In this document: positions 21,156 through 32,531 of the stretch, one piece after another
How the letters are laid out: each line of letters begins with the position of its first letter
How positions within the stretch are numbered: position 1 is the first letter of the stretch
DNA from: Bufo bufo
Taxonomy: Eukaryota > Chordata > Amphibia > Anura > Bufonidae
Reading direction: 5' to 3'
Assembly (NCBI RefSeq): GCF_905171765.1
Contig: NC_053392.1
Span: forward strand, 38,763,114 to 38,827,113
DNA: 64,000 nucleotides
Translations under genes and position numbers: made by a program
Notes under the pieces: model-generated
The model's input: the letters and a program-made list of their open reading frames with translations, nothing else
Told to the model about the DNA's origin: nothing
The model's database searches: none

Positions 21156-22202
21156 TTGTGATTGCTGCTGATCATGAGGGCAAGTGCTGACTTACTGAGC
21201 TTTATAAAGGGTGCATGCAGCACCCAATGGACCAGGCAACTTTTAGTTGGTAGACTCTGTAATACAGTGGTTTGGCCTGCAGATATTGGAGGAAGAGATT
21301 GGGGAAGTTAGAAAATAGAGACCTTCAGAGACAAGATAAACATTGAAAAACTTTCAAGAATATTATGAATAGAGATGAGCGAATTTTTCCAAAATTTGAT
21401 TTGGCCGGATTGCCGAATTTATTGAAAAAATTTGCTTTGATCCGTGTTTAAAAACTGCTATTTTTTGGCTGAAGAGAGCCTTTATAGTGGTGTAGAACAC
21501 TGTGCCTTGCAGTTACATGCATAGGGAGTCTGCTGTGGTAGTGAAATAATATGACATGCAGATGACAGGCGTCGCTCTTAGAATTACTGCACACTTCACT
21601 TATTTGGGCAGTCATGGGCCAAAACTGATCAAATAACTCAAGTATGAACTCAGCCTTACAGGTTGATGTTAGCACCAAGAAGAAGAGCACTCCTTTTACA
21701 CCTAGAGGAAAAAAAGAAACAATGCAGCAGCACCCTGCAAATCAGATAAAGTACAATAATGCAAAAAATTATAGTGCTAATGCTACGCTTATTTATAAAG
21801 TGAGATGCTTGGCCAATGCATTTTGTACAAAACCATCTGAGCCCGTCTGCCGAACGTCAAGGCGATCTCTGTTAGACGGGTCCTAACACTAAATACTACC
21901 TGTTATGCACCATAATGGCCGCCATAAAGTTCAGGGAGTGTTGGATCCACATGCATGCTGGATCCACTCTGCTTTTAACCATTTTTGGTACCATAATGGC
22001 CTCCATTACAAGGGATGCAGGTACCAACATGCATGCCGAGCCCACTCTATACCTTTCCTTGTGCTAGACAGCTTCCAATGAATCTAGTGAGAGCAGCTAC
22101 AGCTTTATACTGAGACTAATTAAAATCAACCTATGGGGCAGACAGGCTAATCAGGAGTGCACGACTCGCTGGAGTGCCACATCTCCAGCATTGTAAATCT
22201 GC

Positions 22203-22282
22203 AAAAAAAGGGGGTTAGTCAGCACCTCCCAGTGCGCAGGTGCGCACTGGGAGGTGCTGACTAACCCCCTTTTTTTGCAGAC
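22203..22282. repeat. perfect ~80-bp hairpin
   Basis: Arms of about 38 nt (TGCAAAAAAAGGGGGTTAG... and its complement) are joined by AGGT, with no mismatches seen. It lies inside the hAT element and marks an inverted junction. Confidence 0.9.
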
Positions 22283-22477
22283 TCCTTTTACACCATCGGC
22301 AGCTTATTCCACATAGATGTCTACAGAACCTATTCTATTAAACACTTATACAAGAAGAGCCCCCCAACAGAGTAGAGAGGGTGTCAGTGGTAAATGTGTG
22401 TTGAGGTCACTGATTATTTTGCCCTTCCTCTGATCTGTCAGAACAATAGCACACAAAAAATGTATTCTGTCTGTTGA

Positions 22478-22885
22478 GCCGCCGCTGAACGGCAAATATA
22501 TTTTACTTTTACCACTAATACACGGCAAAAAGGGCTTTAGAGCATATAACTGCACTGCTGAACGGCAAATAGGCCCTTATTTGTTTCCCCTTACACATGC
22601 CACAGAAGGCTTTAAAACATATGACTGCACCGCTGAACGGCAAATATTTCTTACTTTTGCCACTACTACACTCCAAAAAGGGCTTTAGAACATATAACTG
22701 CACCGCTGACTGGCAAACAAGCCCTTATTTTTTTCCACTTATACACGCCACAAAAGTCTTTAAAACAATAACTGCACCGCTGAACGGCAAATATATATAT
22801 TTTCACACGTCACTACACAACGTCTAATAAGCCCTTTTTTTTCCCACTAATACAAGCCAAAAATGCTTTACAACATATAACTGCA
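22478..22885. repeat. ~73-bp tandem repeat, about 5-6 copies
   Basis: GCTGAACGGCAAAT recurs near 22485, 22558, 22633, 22705 (variant) and 22780, each followed by a CACTAATACAC-like block and AACATATAACTGCAC. It is internal to the hAT element. Confidence 0.85.
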
Positions 22886-23928
22886 CCGCACAAGGGCAAA
22901 TAACACGTAGAAATATTTCCTTGTAATAAACCCTGGTAATGGCTGTATCACACAGCACTTGCACCCTAATAACAAGAACGGTTTGCTGGAATTATAGAGC
23001 TGTATAATGGCAATTTGGTCCCCAGTCAGTGCAGCAAGGTGAAATAGGATTGTTCCTATTACCCAGGCTGTAACCTCCCCTACTAAACCCTGTTCTACAT
23101 AAATGCTCTGGAATGATTCCTCCCTATCCTTTCCCTACACCTTGAATAATTTTTTCCTGGACTTGTAAATCGTTTTTTTTAGCACTGTCTCTAGCACCTG
23201 CTGATGTCTCTCCCTGCACTAAGTACACTGGAAAATCCAAGATGGCTGAGGCTATTTTAAGAGGCTGTGACATCACAGAGCTGGCTGGCTGCTGATTGGC
23301 TGCATGCATGGCATTTTGGGTGATCCCACCTTCCCAGAGTTACTTGCTCCATGTCCTCACACATGTAGCAGCTATTTTAGATAAAAATGTGATTCATTAC
23401 CATGAAGCGTGAAGAAATTCGGATTCGGTGCGAATCAAATTTTTCCTGAAATTTGGATTGAATTCCACTTCATCAACTTAGATTCGCTTATCTCTAATTA
23501 TGAAGGTCAAGTAGAATAGACTTCAAGGCAGAAAGAGAAACCTTGCCATTCAGAGAGCACTGATAATAAGGTCGAGAGTGGCCAGCGATCTTCAGTGCTC
23601 AACCGTAACTTTAATAGCTGCAATGAATGAATGAATCAGCAGTTCAACAAGGCAAAATGCAGTAAGAAGAACCTCCAATACTGTGCATTTTTGTTCCCCT
23701 CGATGGATGTGGAGTCTCTACACAGACTTGTGGTCGATCTATTCTGATGAGGTGGCGAGACAGGATTTTGCTAATTTATTCAATATGCTTTTTATTTCTG
23801 CCTTTCATGGCTAAAAAATATTATTCAAATTCTAATGCAAAACCCAGCCCTGGTGTTCCTGTATATGTACAAGTAAATATCGTCATTTGACTTGTTCTTT
23901 TTAATATTATTGAAGCTATGAGGATTAA

Positions 23929-24970
23929 CCCATTAGTGACCAGCCTGTTTTGGGCCTTACTGACCAAGCGTTTTTCTTCCTTGTTTCATCGTCGCGTTCC
24001 AAAAGCTATAACTTTTTTATTTTTCCATCTATATAGATTTATGAGGGCTTGTTTTTTGAGGGACAAGTTGTAGTTTTTAATGGCGCCATTTTGGGGTACA
24101 CATAACTGTTTATGGGAGGGACATGGGAAAAATAGCAATACTGCCACTGCTTACGTTCTAAATTTTATGGCGTTCATTTTTCGGCATAAATAACATAATA
24201 TCTTTATTCTATGGGTCAATATGATTACAGTGATACTAAATACATATAGTTTTTTTTAACGTTTTACTACTTTTTTGCAATAAAAATTACCATAGGGGAT
24301 AATTTATGTGATATTTATGCAGTCCGGGTCGTTACGGACATGGCAATACCAAACATACGTGTATGGGGGAGATTTTGTTTGCAATTTTTTTCATTGAAAA
24401 GCGTATTTTCAATGGGAAAAAAATTTAAATTTTTTAATGGATTTTTTTATTTACTAAATGTGTTTTTTTTCTTCTTTTTTTCACCACTTAATAGTACCAC
24501 AAGGGGACTATAACAGACAGTATTTTGATTGCTTTTAAAATGCAATGCACTATCCCTATAGTGCATTGCATTTTAATGGCAATGCTATTCTAACATTGAC
24601 AAGCTGGCTGCGCCAGAGAGGCGCAGCCTGCTGGAAATTACTGAAGGCTGGTCTGGTGCCTACATCAGACCCCTGCCAACCTTCACACACATTGGCACCT
24701 CACGATCGCATTTGCGGGGTGCCAATGGTAGACAGAGGGAGTCCACTCCCTCTGTCAGCATTTTACATGCGGCGGGCGCCATTGCCAGAGGCATGTAAAG
24801 TGTTAAACAGCCTGGATCAGTACTCCTGCCAGTCAGGGCTGTTAGAGCAGGGCCGCAGATCTCATGTGGGGGGGACCCATGCAGTGCTTAGACTGGGCCG
24901 CCGTAAAAAGGCCCAGCCTAAGGCTCCTTAGTGACCACCGTAAAAAGGCATATGGGTGGTCACTAAGGGG
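23929..24970. mobile_element. TTAA-target DNA transposon (piggyBac-type MITE)
   Basis: TIRs CCCATTAGTGACCA and (complement) CCCCTTAGTGACCACC are flanked by TTAA at 23925-23928 and 24971-24974. CCC ends with TTAA duplications fit piggyBac; Kolobok shares the TTAA target and cannot be excluded. There is no transposase in the 1042-bp interior. Confidence 0.8.
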
Positions 24971-24971
24971 T

Positions 24972-26281
24972 TAAAGATGAGTGAACAAGTTTGTAATGAA
25001 CTGGGTACATTTTTTCTGATGTCAGACGAACCAAAACCTTTTCAGGTTCATTTTGGAGGAAACCATTTTACTGCACATGTCGGCCAGAAAAAAGCACTAG
25101 GGAGGAAGAAGAAGAGTGCTCACATGACCCTAAGAGAAAGTGGGGGGAAGGCTTGATCTGATTGGCTCACAGGCCAACAGTCAGCCTAGATAAGCCAATC
25201 GGTGCTGCAGCAGGCAGTGAGGTGCCCTAGAAGAATGAGCAGAATGTCATCCTCTGTTGGGCTGTAAATGAGGGTGGATGAGTCTTACAGCGTCTGCCAG
25301 AAATACAATCTTAGGGAGTCAGGGACAGTCAAAAATCACAATCAAGCTTGAATTCTACAGCCAGGAACATTGAAAGGAAAGATTAGAATTAGAAAGAAGA
25401 AGAATTGTGTGTGCAGAATAGGGACAGGCGGGGAATGCTGTCAGCCAGCTAGTGAGAGGTGAGGAGCCGAGGCTGGCTTTGTCTCCTAGCGCAACTGTAG
25501 CTGCTGCAAACCTCAAAAGCAGCTACCGACAAGGACATTACTTTCATATTTTCCAAGTGAAAACACCTAAAAAACTTTAGGGCATCATTTGTTTAAGTTT
25601 TAAAAACTGCATCAAATACGCAGGGCAGCGAGAAAAACATCAGTGATTGATAACGGAATATTAGGGCTAAGGCTTATTGCACATGAACGTGTGCGCTCCG
25701 TGGCCGTATTGCGGATCCGCAATACATGACCACCGTTCCTTGTGCATTCCATTCACTTCAATGGTTCCGCAAATCCGGAGATGCGGAATGGTGCGTAACG
25801 AAAGCACGGAACGTAACCCTATGGAAGCACTACGGAGTGCTTCCATGGGGTTTCGTCCCATACTTCCATTCCGCAAAAAGATAGAACATGTCCAATTTTT
25901 TTGCGGAACGGCCGGATCGCGGACCCATTAAAGTGAATGGGTCCGCGATCCACTGCGGCTGCCCCACGGTGGGTGTTCGTGCATTGCAGCCTGCAATTTG
26001 CGGGCCGCAGCACGGCCACGGGGTGCACACGTTTGTGTGCAAGAGGCCTAAATTTATTTACACTAAAGCACTGGGTAGTGCACCAAATTCTCTGTAAGTG
26101 ATACCATGATATTTAGCATCAAGCCTCAATCATCTATTTCCACTTTATGTCCTTATTCACACAGTTGGAATTCAATTTTGGGGGGGTCGTTTAATTTAAT
26201 TTAACTAGCATATAGGTTCGGGTTCGTCTGACATCAGAAAAAATAAACCCAGTTCGTTACAAACTGGTTCGCTCATCTTTA
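24972..26281. mobile_element. TIR element with TTAAAGATGAG ends
   Basis: The termini TTAAAGATGAGTGAAC and GTTCGCTCATCTTTAA form inverted repeats extending about 50 bp. The ends resemble hAT termini (AGATGAGCGAAC), but the flanks are TTAA and no 8-bp duplication is present, so the class is unsettled. A palindromic MITE (25668-26050) is nested inside. Confidence 0.55.
25668..26050. mobile_element. palindromic MITE
   Basis: The outer ~50 bp are inverted repeats (TTGCACATGAACGTGTGCGC against TGCACACGTTTGTGTGCAAG). A second inverted pair, GCGGACCCATT and AATGGGTCCGCG, lies inside. There is no coding capacity. The ends resemble those of the MITE at 48780-49026. Confidence 0.75.
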
Positions 26282-26284
26282 ACC

Positions 26285-26911
26285 CCTTAGTGAACACCCA
26301 TACGTCATTTCTTTTTATTTATTTAATTTAGTTAAATTCAAGTTTAATATATACAGCATTCATATTCTGTTAGCAAAAAAAAGACTTTTTGGGCAATCTA
26401 AAACATCTGTATTAGTCAGTGTGCAATTTAAGCTAGAAATACACCCATCATTTTCTGGGGTTTGAAAAACACACTTATTTGACAAAAAACACTATTTTCA
26501 GGCCTTGCAGCATCAACACATGTGAAATTACAGGCTTAAATACTGCTGTCAAATTCAGTTGTTAAACAAACAGTCATTTGGGCTCCAAAAATTTAGTTCT
26601 CAGCCTTTGATGCAGATGTCATTGTGAGATACACCCTTAATACAGTTGGGTTACATTCAGAGATTTTAAATACCACCATTTGGTGCACCAATATTGAATT
26701 CAGGCCTACAGAGGTTCAGGCCCTGTGAGATACACCCTCTACATACAGGGGTTTGAATTAGCCATTTGAAATACAGCCATTTTGTGCAAAGAAATCTTTA
26801 ATTGAGGCCTAGTCTGGTTCAGGCCGTGTGAGATACACCCTTTACATACTGTCGTTCTTTTTTACTATTAATTAAACACCCATTTAGGGCAAGATCCTAA
26901 ATTCAAAAAAT
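26285..26911 (+). mobile_element. 5' leader of an internally deleted hAT copy
   Basis: Contains repeated GTTCAGGCC..GTGAGATACACCC blocks (about 26700 and 26815), a leader repeat like those in the other hAT copies. The 5' TIR of this copy is not found; 26282-26310 instead matches a TTAA-type terminus (CCCCTTAGTGAACACCC), so the 5' end was probably lost. Confidence 0.5.
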
Positions 26912-29620
26912 ATGAGGAGAGCGTCAAATATGAGACGTGGCCCAGGTCGTGGTGCTGCTGGTGGAGCTCCTGTTGCAGGGAGAGGACGTGGTCGATCTGT
27001 GCCAGCTACACGCACAAGTGAAACCCCTTCCTCAGGTGCGAGTAGGCGACAAAACCTGCTGTGGTATTTGGTCGGGCCTAATGCTGCTCTACGAATGGTG
27101 AGGCCTGAACAAGTACAGGCGATAGTAGATTGGGTTGCTGACAGTGGATCCAGTTCTTTCACATTGTCTCTCACCCAGTCTCCTGCTGAAAGATCAGAGT
27201 TGGCACCTGCAGCCGATGTCCATCAGTCTTTCACCTCACCCCCTTGCGAATCAGCCAAGCAGTCTGATCCCCAAGTCATGCAGCAGTCTCTTCTGCTTTT
27301 TGATGACTCTGTTAGCAGGGTTTCCCAGGGCCATCCACCTAGCCCTGCCCCAGAAGTGGAAGAGATTGAGTGCACCGATGCCCAACCACTTATTTTTCAA
27401 GATGAGTACATGGGAGGACCATCGCAGCACGTCTCGGATGATGACGAAACACAGGTGCCAACTGCTGGGGCTTTCGAAAGCGTGCAGACCGACAAGGAAG
27501 TCAGGGGTAAAGACTGGGTGGAATATGATGTGGAGGACGATGAGGTCCTCGACCCCACAGGTAATCAAGGTCATGCGAGTGACCGATGTAGTTCGGAGGA
27601 AGAGGCGGTGGTCGCACAGAGCCACCAGCACAGCAGAAGAGGGAGCAGGGTGAAAAAGCGGAGCGGCCATCCTCTAGACAGTACGCCTCCTACTGCCCAC
27701 CGCAGCAAGGGACCGAGCACACCAAAGCCAGCTCCAAAGAGTTCCCTGGCGTGGCAGTTCTTCAGACAATGTGCTGACAACAAGACACGAGTGGTTTGCA
27801 CGCTGTGCAATCAGAGCCTGAAGCGAAGCATAAACGTTCTCAACCTGAGCACAACCTGCAGTTTGGCGCATGTCCTTCCTCCACCGAGGATTGCAGGGCA
27901 CTTCAGTTTGCCTCCTGTTGCTTCCTCCCCCTACTCCGCTTCCTCATCCTCTACCAGCTCCTCATCCGGTCAGCGTAACACCTCCACCACCAACTTCAGC
28001 ACAGCCAGGGGTAAACGACAGCAGGCAGTGTTAAAACTTATCTGTTTGGGGGACAAACCCCACACCGCGCAGGAGCTGTGGACGGGCCTTGAACAACAGA
28101 ACGATGAGTGGTTTGTGCCAGTTAGTCTCAAGCCCGGCCTGGTGGTGTGCGATAATGGGCGAAATCTCGTAGAAGCTCTGGGACTAGCCGGTTTGACGCA
28201 CATCCCTTGCCTGGCGCATGTGCTGAATTTGGTGGTGCAGAGATTCCTTAAAAATTACCTCGACATGTCAGAGCTGCTGCATAAAGTGCAAGCCGTCTGT
28301 GCACGCTTTCGGTGTTCTCACCCTGCTGCTGCTCGCCTGTCAGTACTGCAGTGTAACTTCGGCCTTCCCGCTCCCCGCCTCATATGCGACGTGCCCACAA
28401 GGTGGAACTCCACCTTGCACATGCTGGCCAGACTGTGCGAGCAGCAGCAGGCGATAGGAGAGTTTCAGCTGCAGCACGCACGGGTGAGTCGCTCGGCGGA
28501 ACAGCACCCCTTCACCACCAATGACTGGGCCTCCATGCGAGACCTGTGTTCCCTATTGCTCTGTTTCGAGTACTCCACCAACATGGCCAGTGGCGATAAC
28601 GCCGTTCGCAGTTTTACTATCCCACTTCTATGCCTCCTTGAAAAAACGCTTCTGGCAATGATGGGTGAGGATGTGGCACAAGAGGAAGAGAGATCATTTT
28701 GTAGGATTTCCGGCCAGTCATTCCCAAGTGGCTCCGAGGGTGGGTTCCTGCACCCACAAACCCAAGGTACACAATTGTCCAGCCAGGGCACAGTTCTGGA
28801 GGATGAGGAGGTGGAGGATGAGGAGGAGGAGATGCAGGAGGAGGAACCATATTCACAGCAGGGTGGCACCCAGACTAGCTCATGGCCATCACTGGTGCGT
28901 GGATGGGGGGATACAGAGGACACAGACGATACACTTCCCACAGAGGACAGCTTTTCGTTGCCTCTGGGCAGCCTTGCACACATGAGCGATTACATGCTGC
29001 AGTGTCTCCTCAACGACCGCAGAGTTGCCCACATTCTAACTTGTGCTGATTACTGGGTGGCCACGCTGCTGGATCCCCGTTACAAGGACAACGTACCATC
29101 CTTAATTCTGTCACTGGAGCGTGATCGTAAGATGCGCGACAGCGGGGGCACAATGGAAGCACAAGGCGAAGGCGGAGGAAGAGGTCGCCAACGCAGCTGG
29201 GGCACCGCCAGCACCTCAGAAGGCAGGGTTAGCATGGCCGACATGTGGAAAAGCTTTGTCAGCACGCCACAACAACCAGCACCACCAGCTGATATGGAAC
29301 GTGTTAGCAGGAGGCAGCATTTCACCAACATGGTGGAGCAGTATGTGTTCACATGCCTACACGTACTGAATGACGGGTCTGCCCCCTTCAACTTCTGGGT
29401 CTCCAAATTGGGCACATGGCCTGAGCTTGCCCTTTACGCCTTGGAGGTGCTGGCCTGCTCTGCAGCCAGTGTATTATCTGAACGTGTGTTTAGCACGGCA
29501 GGGGGCGTCATCACAGACAAGCGCAGCTGCCTGTCCACAGCCAATGTGGACAAGCTCACGTTCATTAAAATGAACCAGGCTTGGATCCCACAAGACTTGT
29601 CCGTACCTTGTGCAGAATAG
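26912..29620 (+). CDS. hAT transposase, internally deleted but open (902 aa)
   Basis: Homologue of the complete transposase at 37806-41192, also a single exon. It retains the Gly/Arg-rich N-terminus, the first half of the BED zinc finger (VCTLCNQSLKRS), the second catalytic Asp (VVCDNGRN, about D414), RWNSTLHML and the hATC dimerisation region with the catalytic Glu (SVLSERVFSTAGG, about E857). About 200 residues are deleted in frame between LNLSTTC and SLAHVLPPP, removing the zinc-finger histidines and the first catalytic Asp (TTDTWTS). A second gap lies after KMR. It cannot transpose on its own. The frame is open over 2.7 kb, so it is young or retained. Whether it is expressed is unknown. 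Confidence 0.88.
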   Translation: MRRASNMRRGPGRGAAGGAPVAGRGRGRSVPATRTSETPSSGASRRQNLLWYLVGPNAALRMVRPEQVQAIVDWVADSGSSSFTLSLTQSPAERSELAPAADVHQSFTSPPCESAKQSDPQVMQQSLLLFDDSVSRVSQGHPPSPAPEVEEIECTDAQPLIFQDEYMGGPSQHVSDDDETQVPTAGAFESVQTDKEVRGKDWVEYDVEDDEVLDPTGNQGHASDRCSSEEEAVVAQSHQHSRRGSRVKKRSGHPLDSTPPTAHRSKGPSTPKPAPKSSLAWQFFRQCADNKTRVVCTLCNQSLKRSINVLNLSTTCSLAHVLPPPRIAGHFSLPPVASSPYSASSSSTSSSSGQRNTSTTNFSTARGKRQQAVLKLICLGDKPHTAQELWTGLEQQNDEWFVPVSLKPGLVVCDNGRNLVEALGLAGLTHIPCLAHVLNLVVQRFLKNYLDMSELLHKVQAVCARFRCSHPAAARLSVLQCNFGLPAPRLICDVPTRWNSTLHMLARLCEQQQAIGEFQLQHARVSRSAEQHPFTTNDWASMRDLCSLLLCFEYSTNMASGDNAVRSFTIPLLCLLEKTLLAMMGEDVAQEEERSFCRISGQSFPSGSEGGFLHPQTQGTQLSSQGTVLEDEEVEDEEEEMQEEEPYSQQGGTQTSSWPSLVRGWGDTEDTDDTLPTEDSFSLPLGSLAHMSDYMLQCLLNDRRVAHILTCADYWVATLLDPRYKDNVPSLILSLERDRKMRDSGGTMEAQGEGGGRGRQRSWGTASTSEGRVSMADMWKSFVSTPQQPAPPADMERVSRRQHFTNMVEQYVFTCLHVLNDGSAPFNFWVSKLGTWPELALYALEVLACSAASVLSERVFSTAGGVITDKRSCLSTANVDKLTFIKMNQAWIPQDLSVPCAE

Positions 29621-29970
29621 ACATTTATACCACCATCAAACATACATTCTTGTACTCAAGTCAAGTGCAATGATTCTTTGTTTTCTTTTTTTTTTTATTT
29701 GTCCCAATATTTTGGGGGCTACCTACCCCAATAAAAAAATAAAAAAAAACATTGTTGGCTACCTCCTCCTCCTCCATTGCTGCCTCCACCTACAACACCA
29801 CATTCACCGCCTCCTCAACCTCCGACTCCATATCCACCTCCTTCTCTGAGTTGCAGGTTAATAATTTGTAATTTTTAGTTATTTTATTTTAAGTTATTTC
29901 CCTATCCACATTTGTTTGCAGAGCAGTTGCCATGCTCTTAAGCACATTTTACTGCCTTTTACATCCCTCT

Positions 29971-30170
29971 NNNNNNNNNNNNNNNNNNNNNNNNNNNNNN
30001 NNNNNNNNNNNNNNNNNNNNNNNNNNNNNNNNNNNNNNNNNNNNNNNNNNNNNNNNNNNNNNNNNNNNNNNNNNNNNNNNNNNNNNNNNNNNNNNNNNNN
30101 NNNNNNNNNNNNNNNNNNNNNNNNNNNNNNNNNNNNNNNNNNNNNNNNNNNNNNNNNNNNNNNNNNNNNN
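29971..30170. other. assembly gap (200 N)
   Basis: Exactly 200 undetermined bases, a conventional placeholder length. It falls at the 3' UTR/TIR of the deleted hAT copy, so that element's 3' end is unseen. Confidence 1.
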
Positions 30171-30534
30171 AGCCTTTTCAAGGACTATTTTATAGCCATT
30201 TTAATGCAAAAAAGTGCCAATTTTAGTGCCCTAAATTGAAAAAATTCTTATTTTCAATTGTCCGGTGACATTTAAAATTTTTTGGCGTATACAAACATCT
30301 GCTGTGCCTGGGTGACAGGGGCCTAAATGTCTCAAAATCCTCTGTTGTATTGCTGGGTGACATGAACCCCCTTTTGCCGTGAATGAACCCCTGCTGTGCC
30401 TGGGTGACATGGGCCTCGTTCTCTCAAAATCCTCTGTTCTATTGCTGGGTGACATGAATCCCTTTTGCCGTGAATGAACCCCTGCTCTGAATTGCTGACA
30501 GGGAACTAAATTTAGTGAAAACATCTGTTACTGA

Positions 30535-30877
30535 TGGGAAGATGCGCGACTACAAGCGCACGCTGATGATGGCATTCCCATCTGACAGCGGGGGCACAGT
30601 GGAAGCACAAGACGAACGCAGAGGAGGAGGAAGAGGTCGCCAACGCAGCTGGGGCACCACCAGCACCTGAGAAGGCAGGGTTAGCATGGCCAAAATGTGG
30701 AAAAGCTTTGTCAGCCTTGGAGGTGCTGACCTGCCCTGCAGCCAGTGTATAGTGTGAACGTGTGTTTAGCACGGCAGAGAGCATTATCACAGGCCGCAGC
30801 CAATGTGGACAAGCTTACCTTTATTAAAATGAACCAGGCATGGATCCCACAGGACTTGTCCGTACCTTGTGCAGAAT
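30535..30877 (+). pseudogene. second hAT transposase C-terminal remnant
   Basis: DNA matches the C-terminal coding region of the neighbouring transposase in pieces: GATGCGCGACTACAAGCGCA, then a block ending TGCAGAATAG at about 30877. Most of the hATC domain is deleted and there are several frame breaks (for example GAACGTGTG preceded by AGTGT). Preceding repeats (about 30300-30500) of GCTGTGCCTGGGTGAC type correspond to its 3' UTR repeats. Confidence 0.8.
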
Positions 30878-31144
30878 AGACATTTATACCGGCCTCAACA
30901 ATTCATTCTTGTACTCAAGTGCACTTATTCTTTGTTTTATTTTGTTATATGTCCCAATAAAATAAAAAAAATAACACAAATCAGTGTTGGCTACCTATTC
31001 CTCCTTCACCGCCGCTTCCACCTACACCACCACGTCAACCTACACCGCCACATCCACCCATCCACCGCCTCCTCAACCTCCTACTCCTAGATCCAGATTG
31101 TTATTTTTAATTTTTCTGTATTTTATGTTATTTTAACTTATACA

Positions 31145-31617
31145 ACAAAAGAGCAAGGATATTCCATGGTAAAAAAAATCTCATTTTATTCAATACAAAT
31201 GACATGATCAATACAGGCAAAGGCTAAGGGGACAGGAAATGGAGACTAGGCCACAATAGGGCTCTACAGTGTGGAGAATCACAATAGGGGATATGTGACC
31301 GTGTACAGCAGGTAACACAACAATTAAAGCAGAGGCTATGAACACTGGAGTAGTTGCGGGTGCAGATGCTATTCCCTAGTGGTTAACAACTACCTTGCTC
31401 TCAGTCATAGCATCTAACAAATGGACACTGTAGGGTATGGAAGGACAGTGAATTACTAGTAATAGGAATGGCAATATACACATAATTTAAGCCACTCGTC
31501 CCACCCTATGCCAGGTACCATGTTACCTAGCCATGTTGCTGCTGAAAACTGGTGACACAAATCCCCAACCGCTTCAACCTCGACACGTGTTTCGCCAAGT
31601 AGGCTTCGTCAGGAGGT
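31145..31617 (-). mobile_element. PLE pseudo-LTR, inverted arm
   Basis: The minus strand carries a hammerhead-like motif (31583-31612) and, about 390 nt later, AATAAA near 31190. The inner ~63 bp (31555-31617) are the reverse complement of 31620-31681, so this is the inverted end of the PLE whose coding part follows on the plus strand. Confidence 0.75.
31583..31612 (-). ncRNA. hammerhead-ribozyme-like motif (PLE)
   Basis: The minus strand gives CTGACGA-A-GCC-tactt-GGC-GAAAC, then ACGTGTC: both core strands (CUGANGA and GAAA), a closed stem II and the NUH-equivalent GTC. One extra A lies between core and stem II, as in all copies of this window. Confidence 0.6.
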
Positions 31618-31622
31618 ACCCC

Positions 31623-31653
31623 CTGACGAAGCCTACGTGGAGAAACACGTGTC
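31623..31653 (+). ncRNA. hammerhead-ribozyme-like motif (PLE)
   Basis: CTGACGA (31623-31629), a weakened stem II (GCC..GG), GAAA (31642-31645) and a self-complementary ACACGTGT stem III ending in GTC. Stem II is damaged relative to the mirror copy at 31583-31612. Confidence 0.5.
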
Positions 31654-31674
31654 GAGGTTGAAGCGGTTGGGGAT

Positions 31675-32527
31675 TTGTGTACACCACACTACTCTAGCTG
31701 CCACCTCCCAAGATGGTTGAGTAACATCCCAGCCGGCCAGTTCCGCAGAATTAGGAGGAACTGTACGGAGGACCATCTTTTTGAGGAGGAGGCGACTAGA
31801 ATGAGGAAACTGTTCCTGGAGAAAGAATATCCCGATGAGATAGTGGGGGAGGCCTTAGAAAAGGTCAGAAAATTAGACAGACAGACCTTTTTTGATAACC
31901 AGGTGGAAGAGAAGAAAGAGAAGAAGAAAAAATCCCAGACAACTGAAGAGATTAATAGTAGGATTATCCTTCCCTTCAATGATGATTATAGAAAAATACA
32001 AAAAATAGTAAAAACACACTGGCACCATATATTAAATGACAGGGTGATAGGTCATCTTTTACCTACATCCCCACGGGTCACGTTTACTAAGGCACCTAAT
32101 TTGGGCATCAAAATAGACCCCTCTGTCAAATCTAAAAATAAGAAGAAATCCCTTTTGGGTACTTGGATGGACCTAAAAGGATTCTTCAAATGTGGAAAGT
32201 GTATTGCATGTAAAATTAACAATAAACCCCGTAAGACCACAACAGTCTCTTCTACACAAAATACCTTTGATTGGCAGATTAAGGATTGCCTCACGTGCAA
32301 CTCTACCGGTGTTATCTACCTGATCCAGTGTCCATGCAATAGACAGTACATTGGTAGGACTAAACGACTACTAAAGACGAGATTGGCTGAATACATAGCC
32401 AATATCAAAAAAGGTTATGAGAAACATTTGTCCAAACACTACAAAGAGGTCCACAACAGTGACCCAACCAATCTGGTCTTCATGGCACTGGAAAAGGTAG
32501 ATCAGCACTGGAGAGGAGGGAACTTTA
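31675..32527 (+). pseudogene. PLE reverse transcriptase thumb plus GIY-YIG endonuclease, split
   Basis: Open frame covering the end of a PLE polymerase (SNIPAGQFRRIRRNCT), a Lys/Glu-rich linker, a Cys-Cys motif (FFKCGKCIACK) and the GIY-YIG nuclease core (GVIYLIQCPCNRQYIGRTKR, then RLAEYIANIKKGYEKH). This nuclease nicks target DNA to prime reverse transcription. The frame is cut after HWRGGNFI by a TTAA transposon. The missing end resumes in frame at 34732-34832. N-terminal and palm regions are absent, so the copy was 5' truncated before the interruption. Confidence 0.88.
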
Positions 32528-32531
32528 TTAA

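Larger units (their letters stand above)
21370..23496. mobile_element. non-autonomous hAT element with 8-bp duplication
   Basis: Ends TAGAGATGAGCGAAT (21370) and ATTCGCTTATCTCTA (to 23496) are flanked by ATTATGAA at 21362-21369 and 23497-23504. The 2127-bp interior encodes no transposase. It contains a long perfect hairpin (about 22203-22282) and a ~73-bp tandem repeat. A decayed relative lies at about 43900-44800. Confidence 0.92.
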
